Source: Calycina herbarum
Lineage: Eukaryota > Ascomycota > Leotiomycetes > Helotiales > Pezizellaceae
Length of the DNA: 64,000 bases
Direction of reading: 5' to 3'
NCBI GenBank assembly: GCA_001414485.1
Contig: LLEY01000034.1
Coordinates: forward strand, 310,001 to 374,000
The number at the start of each line of letters is the position of its first letter. Position 1 is the first letter of the stretch. Shown one piece after another: positions 1 to 12,368 of the stretch. The translations under genes were made by a program, and so were the position numbers. The notes under the pieces are model-generated. The model was not told the origin of the DNA. It searched no databases and worked only from the letters and a program-made list of their open reading frames with translations.

Positions 1-1460
1 TATAGTATATTAGTCTTCTATTCCTAGTTTTACTTCGTTTTTATTAGATAGTATACCTAAGAAACTAGGTTTTAGACGTCTTATAAAGTCCCTAGAACTC
101 TGCTACTACTATGAACTAGTTTCCTTCTAAAGGTCTATAACTGTCTATATATCTCTTATTTTAAGCTAACTAAATACCTTAATCTAACTTTAACTATGTT
201 TAGGTTCCTTAAACTTAATAGTTTCTTAATCTATAATTAGGCTAACTATAGTTATTCTATTAGAGTTATTTCTAGTAACGATATATATTATTAGAAGAGT
301 AGGCTTAATACTCTAAGTAATATAAGAGTTCTAAAATTCAGGCTTCTAGTTATCTATATATATCTATTAATTCCCTTGTTTAAATATTCTAGTAAAGACC
401 TAAGTTTCTCTAACTTTAGAACCTATATCTCTAATCTCTTCTTTAAATTCAAAAGATAATTCTAATAATTCTAAGAAGCTAGTTGATAGTAGTGATTTAT
501 ATTCTACTTAAAGAGGTTATTTAGATTCTATTACTAATCGTATATTATAATATTCTTTAAGAAGTAGATCTCTGTTATTATCTATATCTTATACTCTACT
601 AACTTATAACTTAATTCCTTTGTTTAGCTATAGGTATATAACGTCTACTATTATATCTAAGGTATCTATTTTAATCTACGTATTATATTCTCTAGCTTTA
701 AGCTTATCGTCTATAAGTTCGATTTTATTAAGTAAGACTACTTCTTTTCAAATAGTAGTATTAACCTGTTCTTTCTCTTTAGAGTCTTTCTTCTTACTAT
801 ACTTATTTACTCTATAGCTAGAGAGGCTATAGTTATAACATAAGTTCTACTCGCGTCGATAATTTTACTCTTTCTAGGAAAGTCCTTCTTTTCTTAGAAA
901 GGTCTTTTTCTATATAGTATTCGCTTCCTTACTATACTTGTTAGTATAGACGTGTTTCTACTTTCCTAACCTCTTACTCTTCTCTCCGTATCTAAGGTTA
1001 CTCTTTCTAAATTTATATAGACAGTTATCTAGCTAGACGACCTTCTCTATTATACCTATAATAGTTTAAAACTATAAGTTTTATTTAGCTATTTCTTTAC
1101 GAATATATACTTTTAATCCTCTATAAAAGAGTTCTATAAGAGTAATAGTATCCTATCTCGATTTTGTTTTATAACGTTGAAATTTATTAGTATAATCTAT
1201 TACTAATCTAGTTTAGTATAAATCTAAGAGCTTACGTATAGTAGTTTAGATTACGTCGAAGTCTTTAAAAACTTTTCTAATAGTTACTTTAAATCCTATC
1301 TAAGATTTAAATATAATCTTAATTAATTCTATCTTTCTATCTTTATCTTTATTCTTAAAGAAGTCTTCTAAATATAGCTAAGCCTATTCTAATACTACTT
1401 CTCTTAAGTAGGAGATAGCAAAGATAGTTTATAAGTTATAATTACCTTCGAATTTGTCTA
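1..1460 (-). pseudogene. Gypsy A gag, 3' portion (continued from 22252-21946), RIP-mutated
   Basis: Read on the minus strand, this segment continues the gag of a reverse-oriented Ty3/gypsy retrotransposon whose 5' end lies at 22696-21946. The join across the copia insertion is in frame (F-N-F-N-L-D / K-F-E-G-N) once one copy of the GTCTA duplication is removed. A gag core with YLEDFF, DYTNKFQRYKTKSR and LIELFYRGLK is visible, followed near 850-760 by the remains of a CCHC knuckle in which Cys codons have become Tyr (N-L-C-Y-N-Y...Y-R-V-N-K-Y-S-K). Stops are TAG/TAA in place of Gln/Trp codons. The element runs off the left edge of the window, so pol is not seen. The C-terminal gag is close to that of gypsy B (2119 onward), but the N-terminal gag differs. 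Confidence 0.85.
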
Positions 1461-1629
1461 TATAGGTATATAAAAGTAGTTAGTACTTTTATATACCTGT
1501 CTCGCTTAGCGAGGAGAGCAGGTATTTAAGTAGAACCGAGTATAGCTTATACTCGGTATATATCAACGATAGTTATAAGAATATACACTCTTTTTATATC
1601 AAGCTATCGACTACTAAGTCGAACTAACA
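1461..1629 (+). repeat. Copia 5' LTR (169 bp)
   Basis: This matches the 3' LTR at 21777-21945 over its whole length. Shared landmarks are CTCGCTTAGCGAGGAG, the ATATATCAACGATAGTTATA block and the terminal CGAACTAACA. Most differences are C/T or G/A transitions, as expected for RIP. The preceding 5 bp (GTCTA) are repeated after the 3' LTR. Confidence 0.93.
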
Positions 1630-2084
1630 TGTTACGAATCACGTGGATACGTGGTAAGTAGTCTAGACGGCGCTCTAATAGGACAAGGTATAGGATATCT
1701 AGGAAAGGAACGGTAACATAAGAGAAGGTCTAGAAGTGGAAGCACTTAAGGATCTTAGGATCTCACTGTTGGTATTATATTATAATCACGTGATGAGAAG
1801 GCAGGCGACATAGCTGACTAGGTCGACTATATCAGCTATAGCCGCGTGTGCCGACTATAGCGGCTACTAGAGGACGGAGGTTCTATATATACTAGCACGT
1901 CTACTACCTAGATAGGAGCTTCGTACTTAACTTTAGTTATTAATCTTATTATCCTGTTTAATATCTTTGATATAAGTAACGAGTTTACTTCTAAGTAAAC
2001 AACCTAGTATATCTATACTTCTTACCTATATACTAACCTTTAAGACTTAGTTATCTTTGTTTAGTTTATTTAAGTTTCGTTATA
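1630..2084 (+). repeat. Gypsy B 5' LTR
   Basis: Direct repeat of 7895-8348. Nearly all differences between the two copies are transitions (for example ACGAATCACGTGG against ACAAATTACGTAG), the signature of RIP rather than of neutral ageing. The first 5 bp upstream, TAACA, form the target duplication. Confidence 0.92.
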
Positions 2085-2118
2085 CTTTAAGCACCTACTT
2101 AGAAGTAAGATCGCTACT

Positions 2119-5100
2119 ATGTTAGTAACCTCTTCTACTCTAAAAACCACTCCGCTAAAGCCAGCTGCGGCCCCTCTAGTTATAGTAGTTACTACTCTCT
2201 ATAAGGAAGTAAAACTTCTGGTTCTAAAGCTATTTAATAGCTTACCTAAGAAACTAGCTAAGTTCTTAATAAAAGCTTCTCTATACTTAAACTTTTATTA
2301 TACTTAGTTTAGAAATAAAACTAACTAGGTTATATAGTTATCTACTCGTCTTAAAGAGGCAGCTTATAATTAGTTAGAACTATATCTAGAAGACTACTAG
2401 GTAAATAAAACAACTAAGAGAAAAGTCTCTTTTTAAATGTCTAGGAAGATAAGGGATTTGTTTAAGAATGTTTAAGAGTTTAGAGATAGAATTAACTAGG
2501 CTTTTAAGAATATTAATATAAAGAAAAAGATAGTTAGAGCTTTATATATACTTAAGTAAAAGGGGTTAGCTGCTAAATATACCTTATAATTTTAATAGTA
2601 CTCTATATAGATAGGATAGAAAGACGAGGTATTATATAAATAATTCTATTAAGAGCTTAAGAATAATATAAAAGATGAACTTGCTTAAGAGGATTTTCTA
2701 GATATATTAAATAAATTAATAAATAATATAATTAAGATTGATAATTAAATCTATAAGAGGAATCTAGAGAAGAAAGGAAGTTATAGTTATTAATATAGAA
2801 AGAGTAGACGAAAAGATTATAGAGATCTTATAGAAATTAATACTACTTAGAAATTATAGGTTCTAGGAAAGGAATCTAAGAAGGAAAACTTCTAAAGAGG
2901 AGGACTATTCTAGAAAGAGTGAAATCGTCGACATAAGTAGAACTTATATTATAACTATAGTCTTCCTAGCTATAGAGTAAATGAGTATAGTAAGAAGAAA
3001 GACTCTAAAGGGAAGCAAGCTAACGCTACTATCTAAAAAGAAGTAGCTTTGCTAGAAAAAACCGAACTTATAGACGAAGAACTCGAGACTAGAGGTTATA
3101 GTATATAAATTAAAACAGATGCTATAGATATAACAGTAGGTGCTATATACTTATAGCTAGATAAAGAAATTAAGTTATAAATTAGTAAGGTATAAGATAC
3201 TAATAATAGTAGGGATCTATTACTTAAAGAATATTATAATATATAGTTAGAAATAGATTATAAATTACCTCTTTAAGTAGAATATAAGTTACTACTATTA
3301 ACGAGTTTATTAGAGTTATTAGAATTAGAATCTAATTTGTTAGAGGTAAATATAGGAATATATAAGCCTAAATAAGGCGAGATATAGGTATTTATTAGAA
3401 CCTTTAAGAGAGAGAATAGATAGATATATATAGAAAACTAGAAACCTAATTTCTAGAGCTTATATTCTACTTAAGGAATTAACTCTACTATTTTAACTAC
3501 TTATAAAATAGTTTAGAATAAATAAGATAGAATAATATTAGTAAGCCTTATTACTAGAAGGGAAACTATTGAATTTAAAGAACCTAGACTAGAATAAATA
3601 GTATTTAGCGAGCTATTTAGCCTACTTAAGATAGAAGATATTTAGATAGTCGTAGATCTATAAGAAGAAACTAGCTTATAGTAATAGTAGAGTCCTAATA
3701 ACTTTATAAGACGCTCTAAACCTAGTTTTTTAGATACGCTACCTAATAATAAGGAAGCTATACTAGAAATAGGAGGCTAGTATACTATAGTTGCTTTAGT
3801 TAGAAAAGTTAGAGTAATATTTTAAGAATCGAGAAGTAGAAAATTATTTAGTATAATCTTCTAGAAGATAAACGAATACGATATAGACTAAGAAATAGAG
3901 TTAGTATATAAGGAACTCTACTAACTAATAATTAGAGAACTAAACGCTATCTCTAGAGAAAATTAACTTATAGTAACGGCGAAGATAAGAGGAAAGGAAC
4001 TCTAAGTCTTAATTAATTTAGAAGTAACGAGTAATTTCCTTTTCCTAGTAGCTTAGAAGAAGCTAAACGTCCTAATTAAAGGTATAAAGCTATACTACTT
4101 AGAAGTGGTTAATAGAATAGACGTTATATACTAGAATAGAATTATTAATTAATAAACTATTCTAATAAAGATTACTATTAAAGGATACTACTTAGATATA
4201 TAATTTAATATTATTAAAATAGGGAATAAGGAAGTAATACTTAGTATACTATAGATTTAAGAATATAATTTAGATATTAACTAGAAGGCTTAGAAAATAA
4301 CCTTTAGTTAATATAATTATATAGGTTTGTAATTATAACTATAAGGCTAGAACAAGGTTAGCGCTACCTCTTCTAAGAAGCTAGAACACCTAGCCTAGGG
4401 TCCTCTATAGGTTAGTAAACTAGCTAATAATAAAATACCTATATAGTATAGAGAATTTAAGGCTTTGTTTAAAAACCTAGAAGACTTGTAAGCCTTACTA
4501 GAACATTGCTTATAGGATTATAAGATTAAATTAAAAGAGAGTTATTACCTCTTAAAGTAAAAGCTTTAGTTATATAACTAGAAAAGCCTTTAGAGGATAG
4601 AAAGTTATATAAAAGAAGGTATTAAGAAGAGATATATTAGAAGATCTAAGTTACTAATTACCTTAAATATACTTATTATTAAGAAAAAGAACGACCTAGA
4701 GAGGAGAGTATATGTTAATTACTAAGAAGTAAATCATACTATAGTTAAGGACGCTTATCTACTGCTACCTAGCTAATACTTATAAGATAAGTTAGATAAG
4801 GTAGTGCGATTTACGAAACTAGATTAATAAAACGCTTATAGACTTATATAAATAAAAGTCGGAGATAAATAGAAGATAGTATTTACTTTACTATCGAGCT
4901 TTTATAAATATATAGTTATACTATTTAGACTTTATAATATACTAGCTATATATTAAAGATAAAATAATAATATTTTAAGAGATCTTTTAAGAGTAATAGT
5001 AATCTATTACTTAGATAATATATTAATCTTTTTAGAAAGAAAAGAAGAATATAAGAGATATGTTAAAGAAGTTTTATAATAACTAGTAAAAGTAAACTCT

Positions 5101-7300
5101 TAGTTAAAACTCTTAAAATACGAGTTTAAAGTAACTTAGATACTTTTCCTAGGATGGGTATTTAGCTTAGAAAGAATAGAGATAGATCTAGCAAAGATCT
5201 AGGACGTCTTAAACTAGAAGTTACTAGAGAATGTAAAAGATATATAGTTCTTTTTTAGATTTATAAACTTTTATTATCTATTTATATAAGACTATATAAA
5301 GATTACTAAACTAATGTTAGTACTAGTTAAGAAAGCTATTAGGTTTATATAGAATAAATAAGTAGAGGATGCTTTTTAGAAAATTAAAGTAAAGTTTATA
5401 GAAAAACCTATTCTATATAATTTCAATATAGATAAACCTAGTATAATTAAAATAGACGCCTTAGATATAGTAGTAGGTATAGTTTACTTATAGCTAAATA
5501 ATAAAGGAAAACTTATACTTATTATATATTATTCTAAAATATTTAACCTAGTATAATAAAACTATAGTATCTTCGACAAAGAATTGCTTACTATAGTACT
5601 AGCTTTAGAATACTAGAGAATCTATTTATAATTAGTAAAACACCTAGTTATAATTCTATCTAACTACGAGAACCTTAAGACGTTTATAATAACTAAGGAA
5701 CTTATAACTAAGTAATTAGCTAGATAGTTAGAGATATTAGAAGAATTTAATATTATTATTTAATATATAAAAGGAACGTTAAATACTTAAGCTAATACTC
5801 TTAGCTAGAAACCTAGATATAAGAGAGATAAAGAGTATAAAAAGATTATAATCTTAAAAACTCTTAAGAATAGAGACTTAGTACTTACTATATATAAGAT
5901 AGTAGCGATAAATAATATATAAATAGATAAAATTTAGAGTATATACGAAGGTTATAACTAGTATATAAAGGGGAAACTATAGGTTCCTAGCTTATATATA
6001 AAAGAATTTATATAAGAATACTATATAGCGCCCGCTTATAGATACTAAGGAATTCGTAGAACTCTTTAGAGAATAAGATAATACTACTATATTAATTAGT
6101 TATCTATAATAGTTAAGGAAGTAATAGTAGAATATAATACCTATACCTAGAATAAGGCTTCCTACTATACTTCTTATAGATAGATAAATACTACTCTAAT
6201 ACTATAGGTACCTTAGAAATTAATATCTATAGATTTTATTATTAAATTACTAAAATCTAAAGATCTAATATTAGGAGTTAAATATAATTCTATCCTGGTT
6301 ATTATAGAAAGGCTTATAAAATATATAATTCTAGTACTATATATAGAATTAAGTATAGTCGAGGAATTAGTATTCGTATTCCTAAAAGAAGTAGTCTTAA
6401 GATATAGACTACTAGAAGAGATAATCTTAGATAGAGATAAGCTCCTTACCTTAAAATTTTAGATCGCTTTTATAAAACAATTAGGTGTAAAAAGAAAGCT
6501 CTCTATAGCTTTTTACTCTTAAACAAATAAAGGAAATAAACAGATAAATTAAGTAGTTAAAACATACCTTTATTATTATATAAACTACTAATAAGATAAC
6601 TAGGTAGAGCTACTGCTTTTAGTATAATTTACCTATAATAGTTTAGTAATAGAAATAATACTTATTATACTATTCTATACTAACTTTAGATATAAATTAA
6701 TAGTATATTAAGAACTACTATCTATAACTATTAATAACTAACTTACTTATATTTATGTCTTAAAAATTAAGAGTCTATATAAGGAACTTATAAAAGACCT
6801 ATAATTTATAGTAGAAAGAAATATATACTACTATAATAAATAACGTAGTTAGGAGCTAATACTAAAAGAGAGGGATAAAGTCTATTTAGTATAAAAAAAC
6901 ATTAATATAAAAAGACTAAGTAATAAACTAGATTATAAAAAACTTAGACTATTTAAAATTAAACGTGTTAAAGGACCTTTAAATTATAAATTAGTACTAC
7001 TAAGAATAATAAACATCTATCTAATATTCTATATATCCTTACTTAAACTAGTACTACTAGGAGTACTACTAGCTCTAATCATAGAAATTCAACTAGTAAA
7101 CCTAAACGCTAAGTATAAAGTTAAGAGAATTCTTAACTATAAGATTATTAGAGATAAGATTAGGTATTTAATTAAATAGTTAGACTACCTATATTCAGAG
7201 AATACTTAAGAGCTAAAAGAGAGTCTTACCTAGTACTAGGTGGAACTTTAGAAGTTCTACTACTAAAACCTAGGTCTACTTATATTAAGTAGTTAGAAGA
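2119..7300 (+). pseudogene. Gypsy B gag-pol remnant with chromodomain
   Basis: Reading TAG/TAA as former Gln/Trp gives one continuous polyprotein. In order: gag beginning MLVTSSTL at 2119, with gag core KQKGLAAKYTLQFQQYSIQI near 2550; a decayed CCHC knuckle near 2935-3000; a protease-like segment near 3990; and RT from about 4740 with FTKLDQQNAYRLI. The RT catalytic box reads YYLDNILIF near 5010, the second Asp changed to Asn. RNase H follows near 5440 (IDALDIVVG), then an integrase with H2C2 remnants near 6030. A chromodomain-like tail near 7108-7230 (YKVKRILNYK...RYLIKQLDY) marks it as a chromovirus. No intact ORF remains. Confidence 0.88.
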
Positions 7301-7894
7301 GTAGGCCTCTAGGAAGGCAGAGTTAAGAAAGGGTTCCGAAGAAGTAGAGAGAAGGGTAGCTTCTACTTCTTTTTTCTTATTTTCTTCTTTCTCTTTTCTC
7401 TCCTTATCCTCTAACTCTACTATAGAGTTTAATCTAGAACGAATCAGCTACTACTCTTACTTATTAAGCTACCGCTATAGTTTTTATAAACGAAGAACCT
7501 TAGTAGCGGCCTTCTATTAGAACTACTAGGCCTGTTCTTCTTTATCCCGCAGTTTCTGTCTTTACTAGTTAATTAAGAACTAGTCGGAAAGTAAAGGTAT
7601 TCGATTTTATAATTTAATATCGTAGGATTTCTTTTATCTAGTATACTTAGAGTATTTGTTAGTATTAAGAGCGGTGGGCAGAGCTATACACCTTTGCCCG
7701 GATTATTCGCATCGTATACATAGAGCTATTTCTTTATTAAATTTATTAATACACTTTATAAGTTCAATCTAGTATTTATATTTAAAGGTATAAGTAGTGT
7801 TTATATTAAAAGAAAGAGACGTCGCTGACACCTAGACGAAATATACTAGCTTATACTTAAGCATAAGAACACGCTAGGCTAAGAAGGGGATAGT

Positions 7895-8348
7895 GTTACA
7901 AATTACGTAGATACGTAGTAAGTAGTCTAGACGGCGCTCTAACAGGATAAGGTATAGAACATCTAGGAAAGGAATAGTAATATAAGAGAAGGTCTAGAAG
8001 TAGAAGCACTTAAGAACCTTAGGATCTCACTATTAGTATTATATTATAATCACGTAATAAGAAGGCAGGCGACATAGCCGACTAGGTCGACTATGTCGGC
8101 TATGGCCGCGTGTGTCGACTATAGCAGCTACTAGAGAACGGAGGTTCTATATATACTAGCACGTCTGCTACCTAGATAGGAGCTTCGTGCTTAACTTTAG
8201 TTATTAATCTTATTATCCTATTTAACATCTTTAATATAAGTAACGAGTTCACTTCCAAGTAAACAACCCGGCGCATCTGTACTTCTTACCTATATACTAA
8301 CCTTCGAGACTTAGTTATCTTTGTTTAGTTCGTTTGAGTTTCGTTATA
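7895..8348 (+). repeat. Gypsy B 3' LTR
   Basis: Pairs with 1630-2084. It is followed by the target duplication TAACA (8349-8353) and then by copia leader sequence starting CTGATTAG. It has more G-to-A changes than the 5' copy at its start and fewer in its middle, so RIP hit the two LTRs independently. Confidence 0.92.
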
Positions 8349-8558
8349 TAACACTGATTAGTAGACGTATAGATTAGAAACACTTGGTTATATAAAGCGG
8401 TTCTAATCTGAATTATAAGCTTACTAGCTAAGTAGTTATATAAAGTAGACTCCTCTCGTCGAATAGAGACTCCTTCTACTAGTTACTATAAACTCCTATA
8501 GTACGGCTATAACGTAGACTTCTCTTATTAAACAGAGACTTCTTCTATAGCTATAAAA

Positions 8559-8726
8559 TATACTTAGAATCTACTATAAACTCTACGAATTATATACTTA
8601 GAATCTACTATAACCTTTACGAATTATATACTTAGAATCTACTATAACCTTTACGAATTATATATATATATAAATCTACTACAAACTCTACGAATTATAC
8701 ACGTGTATCTACTATAAACTCTACGG
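8559..8726. repeat. Tandem repeat, about 33-bp unit
   Basis: The unit TATACTTAGAATCTACTATA followed by ACTCTACGAAT or ACCTTTACGAAT is repeated about four to five times, with decay towards the right end (TATATATATA run). It lies in the untranslated leader of the copia element. Confidence 0.8.
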
Positions 8727-8869
8727 CTTATAAACAACTACAACTACTAGTAGAACAACTTATAAGAGGCTGTTTAACTCTAATAAGCTACGTAAGATAA
8801 CCTCGGATAATCTAGATTATCTAGCCTACTTCTATAAGCTACGTTTGATAAATAATAGTATTCTATTCC

Positions 8870-8967
8870 ACTTACTCTTACTTCTACTTACTCTTACTAG
8901 CACTTACTCTTACTAGCACTTACTCTTACTAGCACTTACTCTTACTAGCACCTACTCTTACTAGCAC
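8870..8967. repeat. Minisatellite, 16-bp unit CACTTACTCTTACTAG
   Basis: About six copies of a 16-bp unit occur head to tail, nearly identical in the middle and diverged at both ends. It lies between the 33-bp repeats and the start of copia gag. Confidence 0.85.
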
Positions 8968-9748
8968 TAGTCTACTATATCTTACTTATATACTACTAGT
9001 AGTATCGTCTACTGTCGATTTTATAACTACTTTTATTTCTTTTACTACTTTTAATTATCTTAATACTTTTAATAACATGTTCGGCTTTTATACTACTATA
9101 CTATAGTACTACTATCGTCTTAGGCTAAGGATAAGAAGGCTATAGCTTTTATAGAAGAAAAGATTATAGAATACGACGTTAAAGGTATAGACGACGATTA
9201 TCTCTAGAAGATATATCTTATATACTTTGATAAATAGTCCGAATCTAAGTTTATAAGTATAGGAAGAAGTACCTTTATTTAAATACATAAGCTACTATAT
9301 AATAGAGGTATATAGGTGGAAATAAGTAGGTATAAGGCGACTATAGCGAAAGCACTTTATAACACGTTCTAAGAACTTGAAAAGCTTAAATAGCTTATCT
9401 TAGAATTAAGAGATTAAGTATAAAAGTAATAAATTTAATTATAAGAGATAAGAGTAAGATATAACTATACTAAAGAATACTCTAACCGATTCCCTAAGCT
9501 ATAAACGGGATACTAGAAACCTTCTACTTTGATAAACATTCTTTTAAACAACTTTCTTATAAATAGTATTTCTCTAAAGTATATTCTCTTAACAAATAAT
9601 ATTCCTATTCCTATAATACTACTACCGAGTAAATATAGCTAGGATTACTTATAGTTACTCGGTAATCTTATAAAGTTATACTTAGAAAGACAGAAGTATA
9701 GAAGTAAGAGAGATAACTTTAAACTTAAATCGATTATCTTTAAAGATA

Positions 9749-11592
9749 ACGTAGTATACCAGGACCTCGTGATTATTAGAACCTTGTGAATTTTTTCTCT
9801 ACTCTACTACCTTCAACTTTAACACACGTTTTCTCAACAACTACCTAATAGAATCTTAAACCTAAGAAGCTCGAATTATCCTAGCTATCGAAGCTATTCG
9901 ATTATCTAAACGAATAAACCGTAGTAAAGCTGCAAAGCTATATAGAGTCCCTTATTCTACACTTACTAATAGAATAGCTAGTCGAACTACTCTTAGCAAA
10001 CGCCGGCTAGCAAATCATAAAATAACTATAATAGAAGAGGAGGTGATTATTTAAAATATACTTAATCTAGATATAAGAGGATTTACACCCCGGCTAGGTA
10101 GTGTAGAAGATATAGCAAATTATATACTTAAGTTATATAGAGAACAACGCGTCGGAAAGAACTAGGTACAACGATTTATACAACGACGTCTAGAACTAAA
10201 GACGTGTTTTAATTACGTTTACGATTTCTAAAGAGCCTTATACGAAGATCCTAAGCTAATTAGCGCGTGGTTTTAACTAGTAGAGAATATATAGGCGAAA
10301 TATAGGATCTAAGACTACGATTTCTATAACTTTAATAAGACTGGTTTTATAATAGGTGTTATCTACGCTAGAATAGTTATTATACGCGCTGATCGACGTA
10401 GCAGAGACAAGGCTGTCTAGCTAGGTAATCGGGAATAGGCTATAGCAATTGTCTATATTAATAAAGAGGGTTTAAGTATCTCTCTATTCTTAGTAGTTTA
10501 AGAGAAAAATCACCTTACTAGTTAGTATACTAAGGGCGGTCTTTCTAACAACTAGGTTATTAAACCAACTAGTAATAGATAGACTAATAATAAGACAGGC
10601 TTGGAATAGCTAGAATACTTTGATAAGTATACTCGTGGTTATATAAAAGAGCTATATTAAATGTTAGTTCTAGATAGACATAAGAGTTATAAATCGGCAG
10701 TATTCTAAGAGTATTATAAGTTATATAATATTATTACTCTTTGCCTACCTCCTTATTCGTCTTATCTAACCTAGCTACTCGACGTTAGGTGTTTTAGTAT
10801 TCTTAAACGTATATATAAGTGTTAAATCGAGACCTTTATCAAGGCTTATATAAACTATATTACTAAGGTCGAGTTCTTTCTTACGTTTTACACAGCTTAT
10901 AACTAGTTAATAACAACCTAAAACGCCAAAGCTAGGTTCCGTAGAGCTGGTCTAGTACCTCTAGAACCCTAGACTATAATCTTAAAGCTTAATATTAAGT
11001 TACGAACTCCTATACCTACTAGACCCCCCTCTGCCGACGCTACCCCTTAGGTCTCCTAGACTCCTCGTAACCCTTCTAAAGCTCTTTCGTAATTAACTCT
11101 TATTAAGGATCGTATTACTTGTTACTAAGGAAGCTCGCTAATACCTATTTTCTAGACAATCGCTTTGTTAGTAAAAGGTATAGAGCGATTAGCTTATAAG
11201 GTAACCCTCTTATTAGCTGAGGTCCGTATACTTCGAATAGTAAATAAAGCCCTTAGTAAACGCCGGAGGGCTAAAAATACCTATGTCTAAGAAGGAGGTA
11301 CACTTACTATAGAGGATACATAGGACGGATTAGCCTAGAAGAATACGGAGGAGCAGGTTCGACGTAACAAGCGCTCTAGAGAGGGTAGAGAAGATGAAGA
11401 ACAAACGACTCGGCGACGTTATAGCACTTATAGAAAAACTAGTTATAATACGCAGATATGTTAAGAAGTTATAGATATATCTAGTTTATTAGATTCTGAG
11501 TAGTTTTAATTAATTTAATATGTTATAGTAGTTTTATTATATTTTAAAGTAGTAGAGTAGAAAAAAATTCACGAGGTCCTGATATACCACGT
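9749..11592 (+). mobile_element. pogo/Fot1-type DNA transposon, full length, inserted in copia gag
   Basis: Terminal inverted repeats of about 24 bp (ACGTAGTATACCAGGACCTC at the left; its complement with transitions at 11569-11592) are flanked by the TA duplication (9747-9748 and 11593-11594). Removing the element and one TA joins the copia gag in frame (K-D-I-Y-K-R-Y). The interior encodes one plus-strand transposase. Its relative at 22697-23280 shares the transposase C-terminus and the right terminal repeat. Confidence 0.92.
9860..11503 (+). pseudogene. pogo/Fot1 (DDE_1) transposase, RIP-inactivated
   Basis: Ignoring TAG/TAA codons, an N-terminal helix-turn-helix (SKRINRSKAAKLYRVPYSTL) is followed by a CENP-B-like segment, then a DDE domain. 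The first catalytic box reads FNKTGFIIGV, where pogo transposases have DETGF, so both acidic residues were lost by G-to-A changes. The second box is LVLDRHKSY and the third LPPYSSYLTQLLDV. The C-terminal tail has a coiled, basic stretch and a decayed zinc knuckle (Y-S-T-Y-R-K-T-S-Y-N-T), intact in the other copy as a CCHC motif. The start codon is not certain. The stop is TAG at 11501-11503. Confidence 0.88.
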
Positions 11593-12368
11593 TATATATA
11601 AACGTTATAGTATACCGCCTTTAGTATATAACCTAGCTTTCCTGATTATACTTAAAGATTAAGCGTCTAATTACTTCTATATAAGTGTATTTAAGAATAG
11701 AAAGAATCAATCTTATAAATTCCTTTCTACTGCTATCTAGACGTACTTTGAAGACGAACTATATACTAGAAGCTAATCGTCTAAATAGAACTATACTATA
11801 CTACTATAGACTAAAGCTAAGCTAGAATACTTAGATAAAACACTAAGTGAGTACTTTAAAGCTATGCTTTCTAAGCTAGAAGAACTACGATATAGTCTTC
11901 TAGAGGATATATAAAGCAATAGCTAACTAACTAATAAGTTACTTATAGTATATAAGAAAGTACTAGAATACTAGAACGCGTGCTTAACCCTACCCTAGAA
12001 TTCCTCTCTCTAGAGTACTATTATACTCTTAAGAAGCTCTATTTATAACTACGAAGTAAGCTATAAAAGTACTAAGACTTTAATATCTTACTACTATAAC
12101 TTAAACCTTAAGACCTTAATAACAGATTATTACTTCTATAAGTATAGTAATAACAACGATAACTAGAACTATAGACCTAAAAGTAATAAGTGTTATATAT
12201 ACGATAAAGAAGGCTACCGATCCTAGAACTATACTTAGGAAGAATAGAATCGTTACTTTACTAAATAGTAAAAGAGTAATAAAACTAGCTTCTATAGTAA
12301 GGATAGTACCTTTGTTAAGAAAGTATACTATATATATATTATAAGTATAGAACGTATAGAAGAAGAGG
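11593..12368 (+). pseudogene. Copia gag, middle part, with zinc-knuckle remnant
   Basis: The copia gag continues here: core LAFLIILKDQASNYFY, then KLEYLDKTLSEYF, and a CCHC-like KCYIYDKEGYRSQNYTQEE near 12190 in which two Cys and a His codon have become Tyr. The segment ends at the 14-bp duplication of the LINE (12355-12368), and the same frame resumes at 18113 (E-E-E-D-I-V-E-T-L). Confidence 0.82.

Larger units (their letters stand above)
1630..8348 (+). mobile_element. Gypsy B: complete Ty3/gypsy (chromovirus-type) retrotransposon
   Basis: Direct LTRs at 1630-2084 and 7895-8348 (about 455 bp, starting TGTTAC and ending GTTATA) enclose gag, protease, RT-RNase H, integrase and a C-terminal chromodomain, all on the plus strand. 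The 5-bp target duplication TAACA is at 1625-1629 and 8349-8353. The element sits precisely at the end of the copia 5' LTR, so it inserted after the copia. Its LTR belongs to the same family as the reverse-strand LTR at 22253-22696. Heavy RIP-type mutation leaves dozens of TAG/TAA codons and no usable long frame. Confidence 0.93.
8354..9748 (+). other. Copia internal leader and start of gag
   Basis: This segment follows the gypsy B target duplication and should hold the copia primer-binding region (CTGATTAGTAGACG...). It contains two tandem-repeat blocks (8559-8726 and 8870-8967) and, from about 9070, copia gag coding sequence with RIP-type stops. The gag frame I-I-F-K-D is cut at 9748 by a pogo transposon and resumes at 11595. 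Confidence 0.75.

Noticed and set aside
620..817. Plus-strand 65-codon frame near the left edge
   Set aside because: The real coding strand here is minus (gypsy A gag-pol); the frame is a low-complexity Ser/Leu shadow in AT-rich DNA.
8870..8967. CRISPR-like array of 16-bp repeats
   Set aside because: The units are head-to-tail without unique spacers and lie in a eukaryotic retrotransposon leader: a minisatellite.
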